This document shows, piece after piece, positions 17,083 to 25,347 of a stretch of 43,087 nucleotides of DNA. Every line of letters starts with the position of its first letter. The stretch's first letter is position 1. This stretch comes from Candidatus Evtepia faecavium (GTDB lineage: Bacteria > Bacillota > Clostridia > Oscillospirales > Oscillospiraceae). The notes below the pieces were generated by a model. It was not told the origin of the DNA. It saw nothing but the letters and a program-made list of their open reading frames with translations, and made no database searches. Location: positions 1 through 43,087 of the forward strand of contig DXDK01000103.1 in NCBI GenBank assembly GCA_019115545.1, given 5' to 3'. The position numbers and the translations under genes were made by a program.

Positions 17083-18375
17083 TCATGCGGCTTCCTGGTC
17101 CTGGGCGGTGTCCTGGGCCGCCGGCGGGGCGGCCTTGTCCCCCTCGGCTCCCAGGATGGTGTGGCAGCCCTCCAGGGCGTACTCCAGTTTGGCATACACC
17201 TCGGCGCTCACCAGGGAGGTGTCCCCGGCGTTGTAGTCGGCCATGGCGGCGTTCACATCCAGGATGACGTACTGGTCGGCCACCCCGGTGCCCCGGTTGA
17301 GGACCAGCAGGGGAACGTAGCTGACGTCGCTCACCGTGGTCTCTCCGGTCTCGGGGTTCTTGGTGAGCTCCAGGTTGAGCACGGCGGTGGTGTCGGTGTA
17401 GTTCACATTCACCGTGGCGGGGCTCTGGTTGGAGACGAAGTTCCCCAGGGAGTAGGACACGAACCCCGACCGGGTGGACCCGTCCTCCAGGGTGACGGTG
17501 CGGGTCTCCATGGGCTGGGGCACGTGGGAGTGGCTGCCCAGGATCACGTCCGCCCCGTGGGAGATGAGGAAGTCGGCCACCTGGGTCTGGTACTCGTTCT
17601 GCTGGGTCTGGTACTCGATGCCCCAGTGGATCATCACGGCGATGAGATCGGTGCCCAGCCCCTCGGCATAGGACAGGGCCTGGGAGAGGCCCTCCTGGTC
17701 CAGGGTGCTGCACTCCCCGGCGTAGTCGGTGTTGAACCGGTTCAGGCAGAAGTCCCGGTCCTCGGGGATGGTGATGCCGTTGGTGCCGTAGGTGTACCCC
17801 AGGAAGGCCACGGAGATGCCCCCCACGTCGGCCACCACCACGCCGTGGTTGGCGTCCAGCTCCTCCTGGGTGCGGTAGCTGCCCACGTGGGCCAGGCCGG
17901 CGGCGTCCAGGGTGTCCAGGGTGCGGGCCAGGCCGTCGTACCCCTTGTCCATGGAGTGGTTGTTGGCGGTGGTCACCAGGTCAAAGCCGGTGTCCTTGAT
18001 GTCGTAGGCCAAGGCGTCCGGGGCGGAGAACTGGGGATAGCCGGAATAGGGCGGGCCGTTGAGGGTGGTTTCGAAGTTGGCCACGGCGTAGTCGGCCCCT
18101 TCGATCCAGGGTTTCACATACTGGAAGCAGGGCTGATAGCTGTAGGTGTCCGTGGCGGCGTCGTAGGCGTCGTTGGTCTGGGGAGAGTGGCTCATGATGT
18201 CCCCGCACACCGCCAGGGTGGCGGTGATGGGGGCGGCGGTCTCCTCCTGGGAGGGGTTCTCGCCGCCCTCCCCGCCGGTGGGCAGGGCGGCGCTGTGGCG
18301 CACCCCCAGGACGATGAGAACCACGCAGAGGGCCGCCACGATCAGGGCAGCCAGGAGATAAGTTTTCTTACGCAC
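17083..18375 (-). CDS. CapA-family metallophosphatase, membrane-anchored
   Basis: 430 residues in the family of CapA/PgsA proteins associated with poly-gamma-glutamate capsule. One N-terminal membrane helix (about residues 7-26) suggests an anchored extracytoplasmic domain. The calcineurin-like fold shows its metal ligand motifs in order: CGDIMSH, NFETTLNG, TANNHSMDKG, MIHWGIEY and GSHSHVPQP. The C-terminus is Ala/Gln-rich. The start is GTG 18375, supported by GGAGG seven bases upstream; no in-frame ATG is better. No pgsB/pgsC genes are nearby, so true capsule synthesis is not supported. Many Clostridia carry such stand-alone CapA proteins of unknown substrate. It is the last gene of a three-gene operon, 13 bp after the iron-sulfur flavoprotein. 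Confidence 0.87.
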   Translation of the reverse strand: MRKKTYLLAALIVAALCVVLIVLGVRHSAALPTGGEGGENPSQEETAAPITATLAVCGDIMSHSPQTNDAYDAATDTYSYQPCFQYVKPWIEGADYAVANFETTLNGPPYSGYPQFSAPDALAYDIKDTGFDLVTTANNHSMDKGYDGLARTLDTLDAAGLAHVGSYRTQEELDANHGVVVADVGGISVAFLGYTYGTNGITIPEDRDFCLNRFNTDYAGECSTLDQEGLSQALSYAEGLGTDLIAVMIHWGIEYQTQQNEYQTQVADFLISHGADVILGSHSHVPQPMETRTVTLEDGSTRSGFVSYSLGNFVSNQSPATVNVNYTDTTAVLNLELTKNPETGETTVSDVSYVPLLVLNRGTGVADQYVILDVNAAMADYNAGDTSLVSAEVYAKLEYALEGCHTILGAEGDKAAPPAAQDTAQDQEAA

Positions 18376-18388
18376 CGGTTATCCTCCT

Positions 18389-19015
18389 TCAGCGAATGAA
18401 ATTGGTGTAGACCTTCCGGGGCAGCTCCGGCAGGGGGACCTGGTCCCGCCCGGCGGCCAGGACTTTCATCACGTAGACCATCTCCCGGGCCAGCACCTGG
18501 AGGGTCTGGATGCCCTCGCCGTCCTGGGCGGCCTCCCCGGGGTCCCGGCCAAAGGCCAGGGGCCAGTAGAGGGAGCCGGGAATGAGCATCTGGGCATAGT
18601 TGAGGTAGTGGAACAGCTCGTCCACCGCGTTCACCGCCCCGGCCCGGCGGGCCACCGCCACGGGGACGCCCACCTTCATCCGGAGCTTCCGGCCGTTGTT
18701 CATGTCAATGCAGCCGATCCGGTCCAGGAAACAGCGCATCCCGCTGGTCACCGAGGCGAAATACACCGGGGAGGCCAGCACGATCCCGTCGGCCTGGATG
18801 AGCTGCTCATACATGGCGTTGAGGCCGTCGTCGGGGAGGGTGCAGGTGTGGGTCTTGGCGCAGCGGAAGCAGCCGGAGCAGGGGGAGAGTTTGTGGCCCA
18901 CATGGAGGACCTCAAAATCCACCCCCTCCTGAGCGAAGACCGCCCCCATGGTGTCCAGGGCCAGGCGGGTGTTCCCCTTGGCCCGGGGGCTGCCGTTGAT
19001 ACCGATGATTTTCAT
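18389..19015 (-). CDS. Iron-sulfur flavoprotein / flavodoxin-family NAD(P)H-dependent reductase
   Basis: 208 residues with a flavodoxin-like fold. The N-terminal MKIIGINGSPRAKGNTRLAL is the FMN phosphate loop. A compact cysteine motif C46-x2-C49-x2-C52-x5-C58 is typical of Isf-type proteins that hold a [4Fe-4S] cluster next to FMN and pass electrons between ferredoxin and acceptors. ASPVYFASVTSGMRCFLDR is the conserved FMN ring site. I chose ATG 19015 with AAAGGAG eight bases upstream; ATG 19021 is too close to it. It sits between the hexokinase-like gene (43 bp upstream) and capA (13 bp downstream). The physiological acceptor is not apparent. Confidence 0.88.
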   Translation of the reverse strand: MKIIGINGSPRAKGNTRLALDTMGAVFAQEGVDFEVLHVGHKLSPCSGCFRCAKTHTCTLPDDGLNAMYEQLIQADGIVLASPVYFASVTSGMRCFLDRIGCIDMNNGRKLRMKVGVPVAVARRAGAVNAVDELFHYLNYAQMLIPGSLYWPLAFGRDPGEAAQDGEGIQTLQVLAREMVYVMKVLAAGRDQVPLPELPRKVYTNFIR

Positions 19016-19058
19016 GGGCATTCTCCTTTGGTGGTGTGGGTTGGATGGCGCAGCGGGG

Positions 19059-20351
19059 TCAGCCCTGGTACAGGGCGGCGGCGGCAGCCCCGGTGGGGAG
19101 CATGTCCTCCCCCTGCCACAGGGTGAGGGAGAGGCCGCGGCCCTCCCGCAGGTCGGCCTGGACCCAGTGCTCTAGAGCGGCCTTCACCGGGGGGAAGGCA
19201 AAGGCGGCGCCGTGGAGCCCCACACAGGCGGGGGCCTTGGGATCCCGGCCGGCCCCTACGAACTGGAGAACGGCGGCCAGGTTGGCGCAGAGCAGCCGGG
19301 CGGCCCGGTCCAGCACAGCCTGGCCCACGGCCAGGCCCACCTCCCGGTCCTCCGGCTCCCGGCAGAAGTGGGCCAGGGTGCCCCCCTTCTCCGGGTCCTC
19401 CAGGAACTCCACCAGGGTGTCCAGCCCCAGCCACCGCAGGGAGAGGACGTCCCGGCTGCACCCGAAGGAGAGGAGCTTGGCCTCGGCGGCCTTGATCATC
19501 ACCAGGCGATAGACCTCCCCCAGGTAGTCGGTGGAGACCATCTTCAGGTAGAGGTCCTCCCCGGGGGCGTAACTGTCCCGGTCTTTGGAGAAGTCCACCT
19601 GGCCGAAGGGGACGCACTGGGCCTGGGAAAAGCCCCCGTCAAAGAGGGTCAGGTCCCCGGCGATCCCACGCCGGCGCAGGACGATGCTCCCCGGGGCGGC
19701 AAAGCCCAGGTCCAGGCCGCTGCCCCAGGTGAGGCCCACGTACCGGCTCTGCCCGGGGTGCTGCACCCCGGCGGCCAGGAGGACGGCGTCGGGCTCGCTC
19801 ACCAGGGTCATGGGGGGGAGGGGACAGCCCCGCTCCTCCAGCTGGGCCCGGAGGGCGGAGAGCACCGGCTGGCCGGCGAAGTCGGTCACCGTCATGGTGC
19901 CGGGGAAGCGGAGGATGGCCCCGTCCCCCTTCCCGTCATAGTCCACGGGGAAGGGCAGGCACAGGGCCAGGGCCTGGGCGGTGTCCAGCAGGGGCTGGAT
20001 GAGCTCCGCCACGGCGTAGAGCAGGTCGTCGAGGGGGGCGGGGTACTCCCGCCCGGGCACGGGGAAACTGGCCCGCTGGCCGCACTGGGCCTGTCCCCCG
20101 GCAAAGGTCACCAGGCACACCCGGACCTCCTGGTCGTCCACCTCCGCCACGGCCACGGGAACCCCTTCGGCCAGGGTGCCAAAGGGCTTGCAGAAGGTGG
20201 GGAGCATGGGGATGGAGCTCTTCCCCCCGTAGAGGGAGATGCGCATCTGGGACAGGAAGAGCTGGGTCAGGGTGGGCCCGTCCAGGGTGTCCGGGGTCAT
20301 GCTGTTGGCCCGAAGAAGATTGGTCAAGGCTTGCTGGGTACTGGGTGTCAT
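19059..20351 (-). CDS. Hexokinase-family protein with a degenerate phosphate-1 motif
   Basis: 430 residues that align by eye to the eukaryotic-type hexokinase family. SIPMLPTF (46-53) matches the MLPTF/Y motif, FPVDYDGKGDGAILRF (134-149) the sugar loop region, EPDAV (186-190) the NDTV catalytic segment with the Asp kept, GSG (210-212) the phosphate-2 turn, and STDYLGEVYR (273-282) the GEIVR helix. The hallmark DLGGTNFR, however, reads EVDDQEVR (70-77): both phosphate-loop glycines are acidic. Sugar kinase activity is therefore doubtful and a sensing or scaffold role is possible. The start ATG has AGGAGG six bases upstream. It is first in an operon with an iron-sulfur flavoprotein and a CapA protein. 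Family assignment is fairly sure, activity unknown. Confidence 0.8.
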   Translation of the reverse strand: MTPSTQQALTNLLRANSMTPDTLDGPTLTQLFLSQMRISLYGGKSSIPMLPTFCKPFGTLAEGVPVAVAEVDDQEVRVCLVTFAGGQAQCGQRASFPVPGREYPAPLDDLLYAVAELIQPLLDTAQALALCLPFPVDYDGKGDGAILRFPGTMTVTDFAGQPVLSALRAQLEERGCPLPPMTLVSEPDAVLLAAGVQHPGQSRYVGLTWGSGLDLGFAAPGSIVLRRRGIAGDLTLFDGGFSQAQCVPFGQVDFSKDRDSYAPGEDLYLKMVSTDYLGEVYRLVMIKAAEAKLLSFGCSRDVLSLRWLGLDTLVEFLEDPEKGGTLAHFCREPEDREVGLAVGQAVLDRAARLLCANLAAVLQFVGAGRDPKAPACVGLHGAAFAFPPVKAALEHWVQADLREGRGLSLTLWQGEDMLPTGAAAAALYQG

Positions 20352-20410
20352 AGAATACCTCCTCAGGCAGGGAAGGGGCGTCCTTCCCGAAATGTTTGGA
20401 ATATGGGAAT

Positions 20411-20436
20411 ATTATACCATCTTTTCCCGCCCCTGA
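20411..20436 (-). promoter_or_regulatory. Extended -10 promoter of the hexokinase-like operon
   Basis: Minus strand TGGTATAAT (core TATAAT 20411-20416, TG extension) with only a weak -35 (TTTTCA) 17 bp upstream. Confidence 0.55.
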
Positions 20437-20473
20437 AAACCCGGGCGCCGGAAAAACCCGCCCCGTTCCCGGC

Positions 20474-20509
20474 AAAAAAAGAGACCGGCGAGAAGCCGGT
20501 CTCTTTTTT
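20474..20509 (-). terminator. Terminator of the alcohol dehydrogenase gene
   Basis: AGAGACCGGC / GCCGGTCTCT stem around GAGAA with A-run and T-run flanks, strong on the minus strand. Confidence 0.92.
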
Positions 20510-20535
20510 GGTTTTATCCCAATCCCTCAGAAGGA

Positions 20536-21690
20536 TTACTTGTACATGGCCTTGTGATACAGGGCCTCGACGTCCTTCACGGTGGTGAGTCTGGGGTTGA
20601 CGGTGACGTTGCCGCTCTTCATGGCGTCGATGGCCATCTGAGGAATCTTGTCCTCGGTGACGCCCACGTCGGCCAGGCAGGGAGCGATGCCCAGGTCCTT
20701 GTTCAGGTCACGCAGGGCGTCGCACAGCATCTGGGGCACGAAGTCCTCGCCGGCAACCTTACCAGTGATGTACTGATAGATGGTGGCATAGCGCTCGTCA
20801 GCAGCCAGAGCGTTGAACTCGAAGATGGTGGGCATCAGCACGGCATTGGCCACACCGTGAGCCACGTGGAAGAAGGCGGACACGGGGTGGGACATGGCGT
20901 GGATGTCACCCAGACGGTTGTTGGCGAAAGCGATGCCGGCGAAGGTGGAACCCAGCATCATGGCGCAAGCGGCGTCGGGATCGTTCCGGCGAGCCACGAA
21001 CTTGCGGATGTTGGCGCCGATGAGCTCCATAGCCTTCTCAGCCATAGCCATGGAGAAGGGGTTGGCATCGGTGTTGATGTAGGACTCCATGGCGTGGATC
21101 AGGGCGTCAACGCCGCAGGCAGCAGCCACGGAAGCGGGAGCGGTCATGATGAGCTCGGGATCCAGCACAGCATAGGTGGGGGAGATCTCGGGGCCCAGGA
21201 CGGACAGCTTGTAGTTGCGGGCTTCGTCGGTGATAACGGCAGCCACGGTAACCTCGGAGCCGGTGCCGGCGGTGGTGGGCACGGCGATCAGGGTGTCGAT
21301 GGGGCCGGGAACCTTGCCCACGCCTTCGTAGTCGCCGATGGTGCCGCCGAACTTAGCGACAACGCCGACAGCCTTGGCCACGTCCATGGGGGAGCCGCCG
21401 CCCAGAGCGATCAGAGCGGTGCAGCCGTTGGCCTTGTACTGGGCAGCGCACTCGTCCACGATGGTGGTGGTGGGGTTGGGCAGCACGTCCAGGTACTCGC
21501 TGTACTTCAGGTTGGCAGCCTTGATGATCTCGCGGACCTTGTCCACGACGCCGATGGCCTCCAGGCCACGGTCGGAGATCAGCATGACGTTGTCGGAGCC
21601 AGCGGCCTTCAGGAAGTCAGGCAGCTTCTTCAGGGCGCCCATGCCGAACTGGCAGTTCTGAGGGATGATGAAACCAAAATCGTTGATCAT
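20536..21690 (-). CDS. Iron-containing (group III) alcohol dehydrogenase
   Basis: 384 residues, the usual length. It reduces aldehydes such as acetaldehyde or butyraldehyde with NAD(P)H, regenerating NAD during fermentation; exact substrate is not readable. Visible: GGGSPMDVAKAVGV (nucleotide site), PTTAGTGSEVT, the iron ligands in DALIHAMESY (Asp and His) and HAMSHPVSAFFHVAHGVANA (two His). I chose ATG 21690 (MINDFGFIIP...), where family members begin, with AAAGGA 11 bases upstream. ATGs at 21699 and 21720 are poorly placed. It is monocistronic, with its own promoter, leader hairpin and terminator. Codon choice is of the highly expressed type, like ackA and etf. Confidence 0.93.
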   Translation of the reverse strand: MINDFGFIIPQNCQFGMGALKKLPDFLKAAGSDNVMLISDRGLEAIGVVDKVREIIKAANLKYSEYLDVLPNPTTTIVDECAAQYKANGCTALIALGGGSPMDVAKAVGVVAKFGGTIGDYEGVGKVPGPIDTLIAVPTTAGTGSEVTVAAVITDEARNYKLSVLGPEISPTYAVLDPELIMTAPASVAAACGVDALIHAMESYINTDANPFSMAMAEKAMELIGANIRKFVARRNDPDAACAMMLGSTFAGIAFANNRLGDIHAMSHPVSAFFHVAHGVANAVLMPTIFEFNALAADERYATIYQYITGKVAGEDFVPQMLCDALRDLNKDLGIAPCLADVGVTEDKIPQMAIDAMKSGNVTVNPRLTTVKDVEALYHKAMYK

Positions 21691-21734
21691 CGGGAATCGC
21701 ATCCTTTCCAAAATACTCAATATTGGGTTTATAC

Positions 21735-21761
21735 GGTTTTACCACAAAGTGTGGGCAAACC
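21735..21761 (-). promoter_or_regulatory. Leader hairpin of the alcohol dehydrogenase mRNA
   Basis: Nested pairs GGTTT/AAACC (21735-21739 with 21757-21761) and CCACA/TGTGG (21742-21746 with 21750-21754), just after the predicted transcription start. Could stabilise the mRNA or be an operator. It does not match the Rex consensus. Confidence 0.4.
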
Positions 21762-21773
21762 ATCTACGGCTTT

Positions 21774-21802
21774 AGTATACCATTGATAAAGTGAACTGGC
21801 AA
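21774..21802 (-). promoter_or_regulatory. Sigma-A-type promoter of the alcohol dehydrogenase gene
   Basis: Minus strand: -35 TTGCCA (21797-21802), 17-bp spacer, -10 TATACT (21774-21779) with TG extension. Confidence 0.8.
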
Positions 21803-21959
21803 GTTGTATCCAGCCGAAAATATGCAACAAGAATTGCAGATGGAAATTGTGCACATTGTATACGTGGCCAAAAGTGCGGACTTCCTGCATTGGAAAAACC
21901 ATCCTGCCCCCGTTGTTTTGCTGAAAAGGGGCGGGGAAAATCGGCGGAGAAGCACAAAA

Positions 21960-21981
21960 CCTCCCCCGTTTCCGGGGGAGG
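21960..21981 (-). terminator. Terminator of the 6S-like RNA
   Basis: 9-bp G/C arms 21960-21968 and 21973-21981 with loop GAAA on the minus strand, followed by TTTTGTG. Confidence 0.85.
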
Positions 21982-21990
21982 GGAGGGCTT

Positions 21991-22200
21991 TGCCAGGGCG
22001 AAAGAGAGCCCCGCTCTGGCCGTGGGGACCCGATTAAAACCTGCACGAGATGGCAGGTGGGTTGCCTCTGTCCTGTTTCGTTGCTTCCAACTTCCGGCAC
22101 AAGGCCAGGAGGCCTGCAGTCCGCAGGGCAAGTGAGCATCCCGTTTAAGAAATGTGGGTTTAAAAGGGTCCAATTCCACGCACCGAGCAGGGCGCCTGGT
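21991..22200 (-). ncRNA. ssrS: 6S RNA candidate (RNA polymerase-binding regulatory RNA)
   Basis: No gene explains this 500-bp gap, but the minus strand folds into one long irregular rod. Pairs from the outside in: CCAGG/CCTGG, CCCUGCUC (22185-22192) with GAGCGGGG (22009-22016), GUGG/CCAC, GGACCC (22166-22171) with GGGUCC (22026-22031), AAACC/GGUUU, CGGGAUG with CAUCUCG, and UUGCC/GGCAA beyond a large asymmetric internal loop, then short terminal hairpins including AGGCC/GGCCU. Length, rod shape, the central bubble and the words GGGAUGCUC and GCCAUCUCG (compare E. coli 6S GAGAUGUUC and GGCAUCUCG) fit 6S RNA, which traps sigma-70/A holoenzyme in slow growth. A terminator follows. No clear promoter is seen, so it may be processed from the DUF1292 transcript. 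Ends are approximate. Confidence 0.72.
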
Positions 22201-22226
22201 CAGGGATGAACTTGTGGGAGGGGGGC

Positions 22227-22520
22227 TCAGCCGTCCTCCTCTTCCTCGGCGAAGAGTTCTTTCATAAACGCCTCGTAGACGGCGTCCAGCTCCTCGTCGC
22301 TGTCCAGGGTGGAGAGGATTTCCTCCCCGTTCTCCTGGATGGCCTTCAGGATGACAAGGCCCAGTTCCTCTTCCGGGGTCTCCTCCCCCTCCTGCTCGGC
22401 GGGGAAGAAGGCCAGGTAGGTCTGGCCGTTCCATTCGATGGTGTCCAGATGCTCCAGCTCGAATTCGTTGCCATCCTCATCGGTGACGGTGATGAAATTC
22501 GCGCCGTATTCTTCGCTCAT
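22227..22520 (-). CDS. DUF1292 protein (YrzB-like)
   Basis: 97 residues, very acidic (ending AEEEEDG). The N-terminal half ITVTDEDGNEFELEHLDTIEWNGQTYLAFFPAE is the DUF1292 signature; the C-terminal half VILKAIQENGEEILSTLDSDEELDAVYEAF is helical. Function is unknown across Firmicutes, where it is usually found near alaS/ruvX genes; here those are absent. ATG 22520 has AAAGGAG nine bases upstream. It has its own promoter and lies just upstream of the 6S-like RNA on the same strand, so the two may share a transcript. Confidence 0.88.
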   Translation of the reverse strand: MSEEYGANFITVTDEDGNEFELEHLDTIEWNGQTYLAFFPAEQEGEETPEEELGLVILKAIQENGEEILSTLDSDEELDAVYEAFMKELFAEEEEDG

Positions 22521-22550
22521 ATGAGTGGTCTCCTTTGTTGTTCTGTCTGT

Positions 22551-22579
22551 ATTGTACCCCGTCAAAGTGAAAAAAGCAA
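22551..22579 (-). promoter_or_regulatory. Promoter of the DUF1292 gene
   Basis: Minus strand: -35 TTGCTT (22574-22579), 17-bp spacer, -10 TACAAT (22551-22556). Confidence 0.65.
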
Positions 22580-22636
22580 GCCCGCGGAGGGGAAAAGTTT
22601 CGGTAAACTTTCCTGGAAAACCTTGTTTTTCATGGA

Positions 22637-22664
22637 TAGACAAATTGGAATCCTGTGGTATAAT
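22637..22664 (+). promoter_or_regulatory. Promoter of the penicillin-binding protein gene
   Basis: -35 TAGACA (22637-22642), 16-bp spacer, extended -10 TGGTATAAT (core 22659-22664). The leader is about 120 bases. Confidence 0.7.
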
Positions 22665-22791
22665 AAGCTGATAAACGCGGTTTTTCTGCGGCAGCACATT
22701 CCCTGAAAACAAACGACAGCGTACGGCCGGCCGCCGCCCTTTCCGCGGCGCGCCGGGTTCATGCAATCCCACGAAACATGGAGGTGTCAAA

Positions 22792-25230
22792 TTGGACCAT
22801 CGAGACACTCGCCCCTCCAGCGACCGGCGGGACCAGCGGGACCCCCGGGATCGTCGGGGGGCTGGCCCCAACAAGAAAAAACGGAAAAAGCACGGCCGGG
22901 GCTTCCGGGTCGTGATGACCGTCGTTTTGATCCTGGTCATCACCCTTGCCATGCTCCTGTGCATGGCGGCCGTCTACATTAAAAATGTGATCATCCCCGA
23001 GGCCGGCCTGGAGATGGCGGATTTTAACCCCAACCTCACCAGTACCATGCTCTACCAAGACCCGGACACCGGGTCCTACGTCACCATGCAGACCCTGCAC
23101 GGGGACGAAAACCGCGTTTGGGTGGACCTGTCCGAGATCCCCAAGAACCTGCAGAACGCCGCTGTGGCCATTGAGGACAAGCGCTTTTATGACCACGGCG
23201 GGGTGGACTGGGTCCGCACCGCCAAGGCCATCCTGCTGATGTTCACCGGCGGGGACATTCAGGGCGGTTCCACCATCACCCAGCAGCTGATCAAGAACAT
23301 GACCGACGACGACGAGGTCACCGTGAAGCGAAAGGTCATGGAGATCTTCCGCGCACTGGAGTTTGAGAAGAACTACTCCAAGGAGGACATCCTGGAGGCC
23401 TACCTCAACTATATCTACCTGGGCCAGGGCTGCAACGGCGTGTACACCGCGGCCTACACCTACTTCGGCAAGCACGTCTCCGAGCTCTCCCTGGCCGAGT
23501 GCGCCAGCCTCATCGGCATCACCAACAACCCCTCCAAGTACGACCCCATGAGCAACCGGGAGATCAAGACCGCCGACGGGCAGACCAAGAGCACCCGGGA
23601 GTACAACAAGGAGCGCCAGGAGCTCATCCTCCAGGCCATGCTGGAGCAGAAGATGATCTCCCAGGAGGAGTATGACCAGGCGGTGGCGGAGGAGCTGGAC
23701 TTCCTGGAGCCCGGCGAGGCCACGGACATCCCCGGCGCCACCAACAACACCGTCTATTCCTGGTACGAGGACCAGGTCATCAACGACGTCATCGACGACC
23801 TGGTGGAGACCTATGGCTGGTCGGAGACCTATGCCAAGGACAAGGTCTTCTCCGGCGGCCTGGAGATCTACACCTGCATGAACCCCAACGTCCAGGCGGC
23901 GGTGGACAAGGTCTACCAGGACCGCAGCAACCTCAACGCCACCTCCAGCAGCGGCCAGGAGATCCAGTCGGCCATCACCATCGTGGACAACGAGACCGGC
24001 CGGGTGGTGGCCATGGCCGGCGGCATGGGGGAGAAGACCGTCAGCCGCGGCCTGAACCGGGCCACCTCCAGCAAGCGCCCCCCCGGCTCCTCCATCAAGC
24101 CCCTGGCGGTGTACGCCCCGGCCATTGAGCTGGGGAAGGTCACCCCCCTCACCTCGGTGGAGGACAGCCCCTACGGCGAAGTGGACGGCAGAGCCTGGCC
24201 GGTGAACGCCACCGGGCGTTACCAGGGGGACGTCACCGTGGCCCACGCGGTGGAGGAATCCATCAACACCGTGGCCGTCAAGGTGCTGGATATGGTCACC
24301 CCTGAGACCAGCTTTGACTTCATGCAGGACAAGTTCCACGTGGAGCTGGTGCGGGCTTACACCAAGAACAACATGACCTATTCCGATATCAACCTGGCCT
24401 CCCTGGCCCTGGGCGGCCTCACCGAGGGCCTCACCACCTACGAGATGGCGGCGGCCTACTCCGTCTTCCCCCGCCAGGGCACCTATATCGAGCCCACCAC
24501 CTACACCATGGTGGTGGACAGCAACGACCAGATCCTCCTGCGCAGCGAGACCGAGGAGGAAGGGGAGACCGTTCTGTCCGAGCGCACCGCCTACTATATC
24601 ACCGAGATGCTCCAGAACGTGGTTACCGGCACCCACGGCGCCACCGGTAAGAACGCCAACTTCAGCGGCCAGGAGATCGCCGGCAAGACCGGTACCACCA
24701 CCTCCCGGAAGGACCTGTGGTTCGTGGGCTACACCCCCTACTACACCGCCGCGGTGTGGACGGGCTACGACCAGCAGGAGCGCCTGGCCGGTTACCTGGG
24801 CAACCCCTCCACCGGTCTGTGGCAGAAGGTGATGTCGGAGGTCCACAAGACCCTGGCTTACAAGGACTTTGACCAGCCCAGCCAGTCCGATCTGCGCACG
24901 GTGAGATACTGCATGTCCAGCGGCATGCTGGCCACCTCCGCCTGCGGCAGCAATGTGGCCACGGGTACCTTCTATGCCGACGATGTGCCCACCAGCTCCT
25001 GCACCTATCATCGCGTAACGGTGCCGACAACGGATCCGGATACCGGTGCTACCGGAGACGAGACTGGCGACAACACCGATTCTGGGACCACCGATCCCGG
25101 TACCGATCCTGGGACGGATACGCCGCCTACCACCGATCCTGGGACCGATCCTACCACGCCTCCGGCAGAAGGGGGCACCGAGACCACTGGCCGGCGCAGG
25201 CGGAACTACGCCCTTCGCCCCGTCAGTTAG
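22792..25230 (+). CDS. Class A penicillin-binding protein (bifunctional PBP1a type)
   Basis: Polymerises and cross-links peptidoglycan outside the membrane. 812 residues: a basic cytoplasmic tail, one membrane helix (39-62), a GT51 glycosyltransferase (AIEDKRFYDHGG near residue 127 with the catalytic Glu; GGSTITQQL), then a transpeptidase with SxxK at S433-K436, SIN in EESINTV, and KTG at 632-634. The last 60 residues are a disordered-looking Thr/Asp/Pro/Gly tail ending in a basic RRRR segment. The start is TTG 22792, with GGAGGTG five bases upstream; no in-frame ATG precedes it. The tail uses unusually mixed codons (GAT, CCT, ACG, GGA) compared with the rest of the gene, which breaks up exact DNA repeats. 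Confidence 0.94.
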   Translation: MDHRDTRPSSDRRDQRDPRDRRGAGPNKKKRKKHGRGFRVVMTVVLILVITLAMLLCMAAVYIKNVIIPEAGLEMADFNPNLTSTMLYQDPDTGSYVTMQTLHGDENRVWVDLSEIPKNLQNAAVAIEDKRFYDHGGVDWVRTAKAILLMFTGGDIQGGSTITQQLIKNMTDDDEVTVKRKVMEIFRALEFEKNYSKEDILEAYLNYIYLGQGCNGVYTAAYTYFGKHVSELSLAECASLIGITNNPSKYDPMSNREIKTADGQTKSTREYNKERQELILQAMLEQKMISQEEYDQAVAEELDFLEPGEATDIPGATNNTVYSWYEDQVINDVIDDLVETYGWSETYAKDKVFSGGLEIYTCMNPNVQAAVDKVYQDRSNLNATSSSGQEIQSAITIVDNETGRVVAMAGGMGEKTVSRGLNRATSSKRPPGSSIKPLAVYAPAIELGKVTPLTSVEDSPYGEVDGRAWPVNATGRYQGDVTVAHAVEESINTVAVKVLDMVTPETSFDFMQDKFHVELVRAYTKNNMTYSDINLASLALGGLTEGLTTYEMAAAYSVFPRQGTYIEPTTYTMVVDSNDQILLRSETEEEGETVLSERTAYYITEMLQNVVTGTHGATGKNANFSGQEIAGKTGTTTSRKDLWFVGYTPYYTAAVWTGYDQQERLAGYLGNPSTGLWQKVMSEVHKTLAYKDFDQPSQSDLRTVRYCMSSGMLATSACGSNVATGTFYADDVPTSSCTYHRVTVPTTDPDTGATGDETGDNTDSGTTDPGTDPGTDTPPTTDPGTDPTTPPAEGGTETTGRRRRNYALRPVS

Positions 25231-25250
25231 CATCCTTCCCATTCACTTTG

Positions 25251-25280
25251 AAAGGGACTCTGCTTTGGCAGAGTCCCTTT
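25251..25280 (+). terminator. Terminator of the penicillin-binding protein gene
   Basis: 13-bp perfect arms 25251-25263 and 25268-25280 around TTTG, followed by TT. Confidence 0.92.
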
Positions 25281-25347
25281 TTGCAGGAAATGACCGAAAC
25301 GACGGCCATTCCTCAGGAAAAACTGTCGTTCAGACAAGTACTTTGGG

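Noticed and set aside
21735..21802. Rex (NADH-sensing) operator at the adh promoter
   Set aside because: No TTGTTAA-type inverted repeat is present.
21791..22135. Plus-strand open frame of 114 codons in the adh-DUF1292 gap
   Set aside because: Overlaps the adh promoter, the terminator and the structured RNA; no ribosome site and no similarity.
22009..22192. SRP RNA as an alternative for the rod-shaped RNA (GCCGGAAG word)
   Set aside because: The conserved GGUCCGGAAGGAAGCAGCC domain IV loop is not formed; the overall long rod with central bubble fits 6S better.
22759..25242. 827-codon minus-strand frame opposite the penicillin-binding protein gene
   Set aside because: Same third-position GC artefact; the plus-strand protein has all catalytic motifs.
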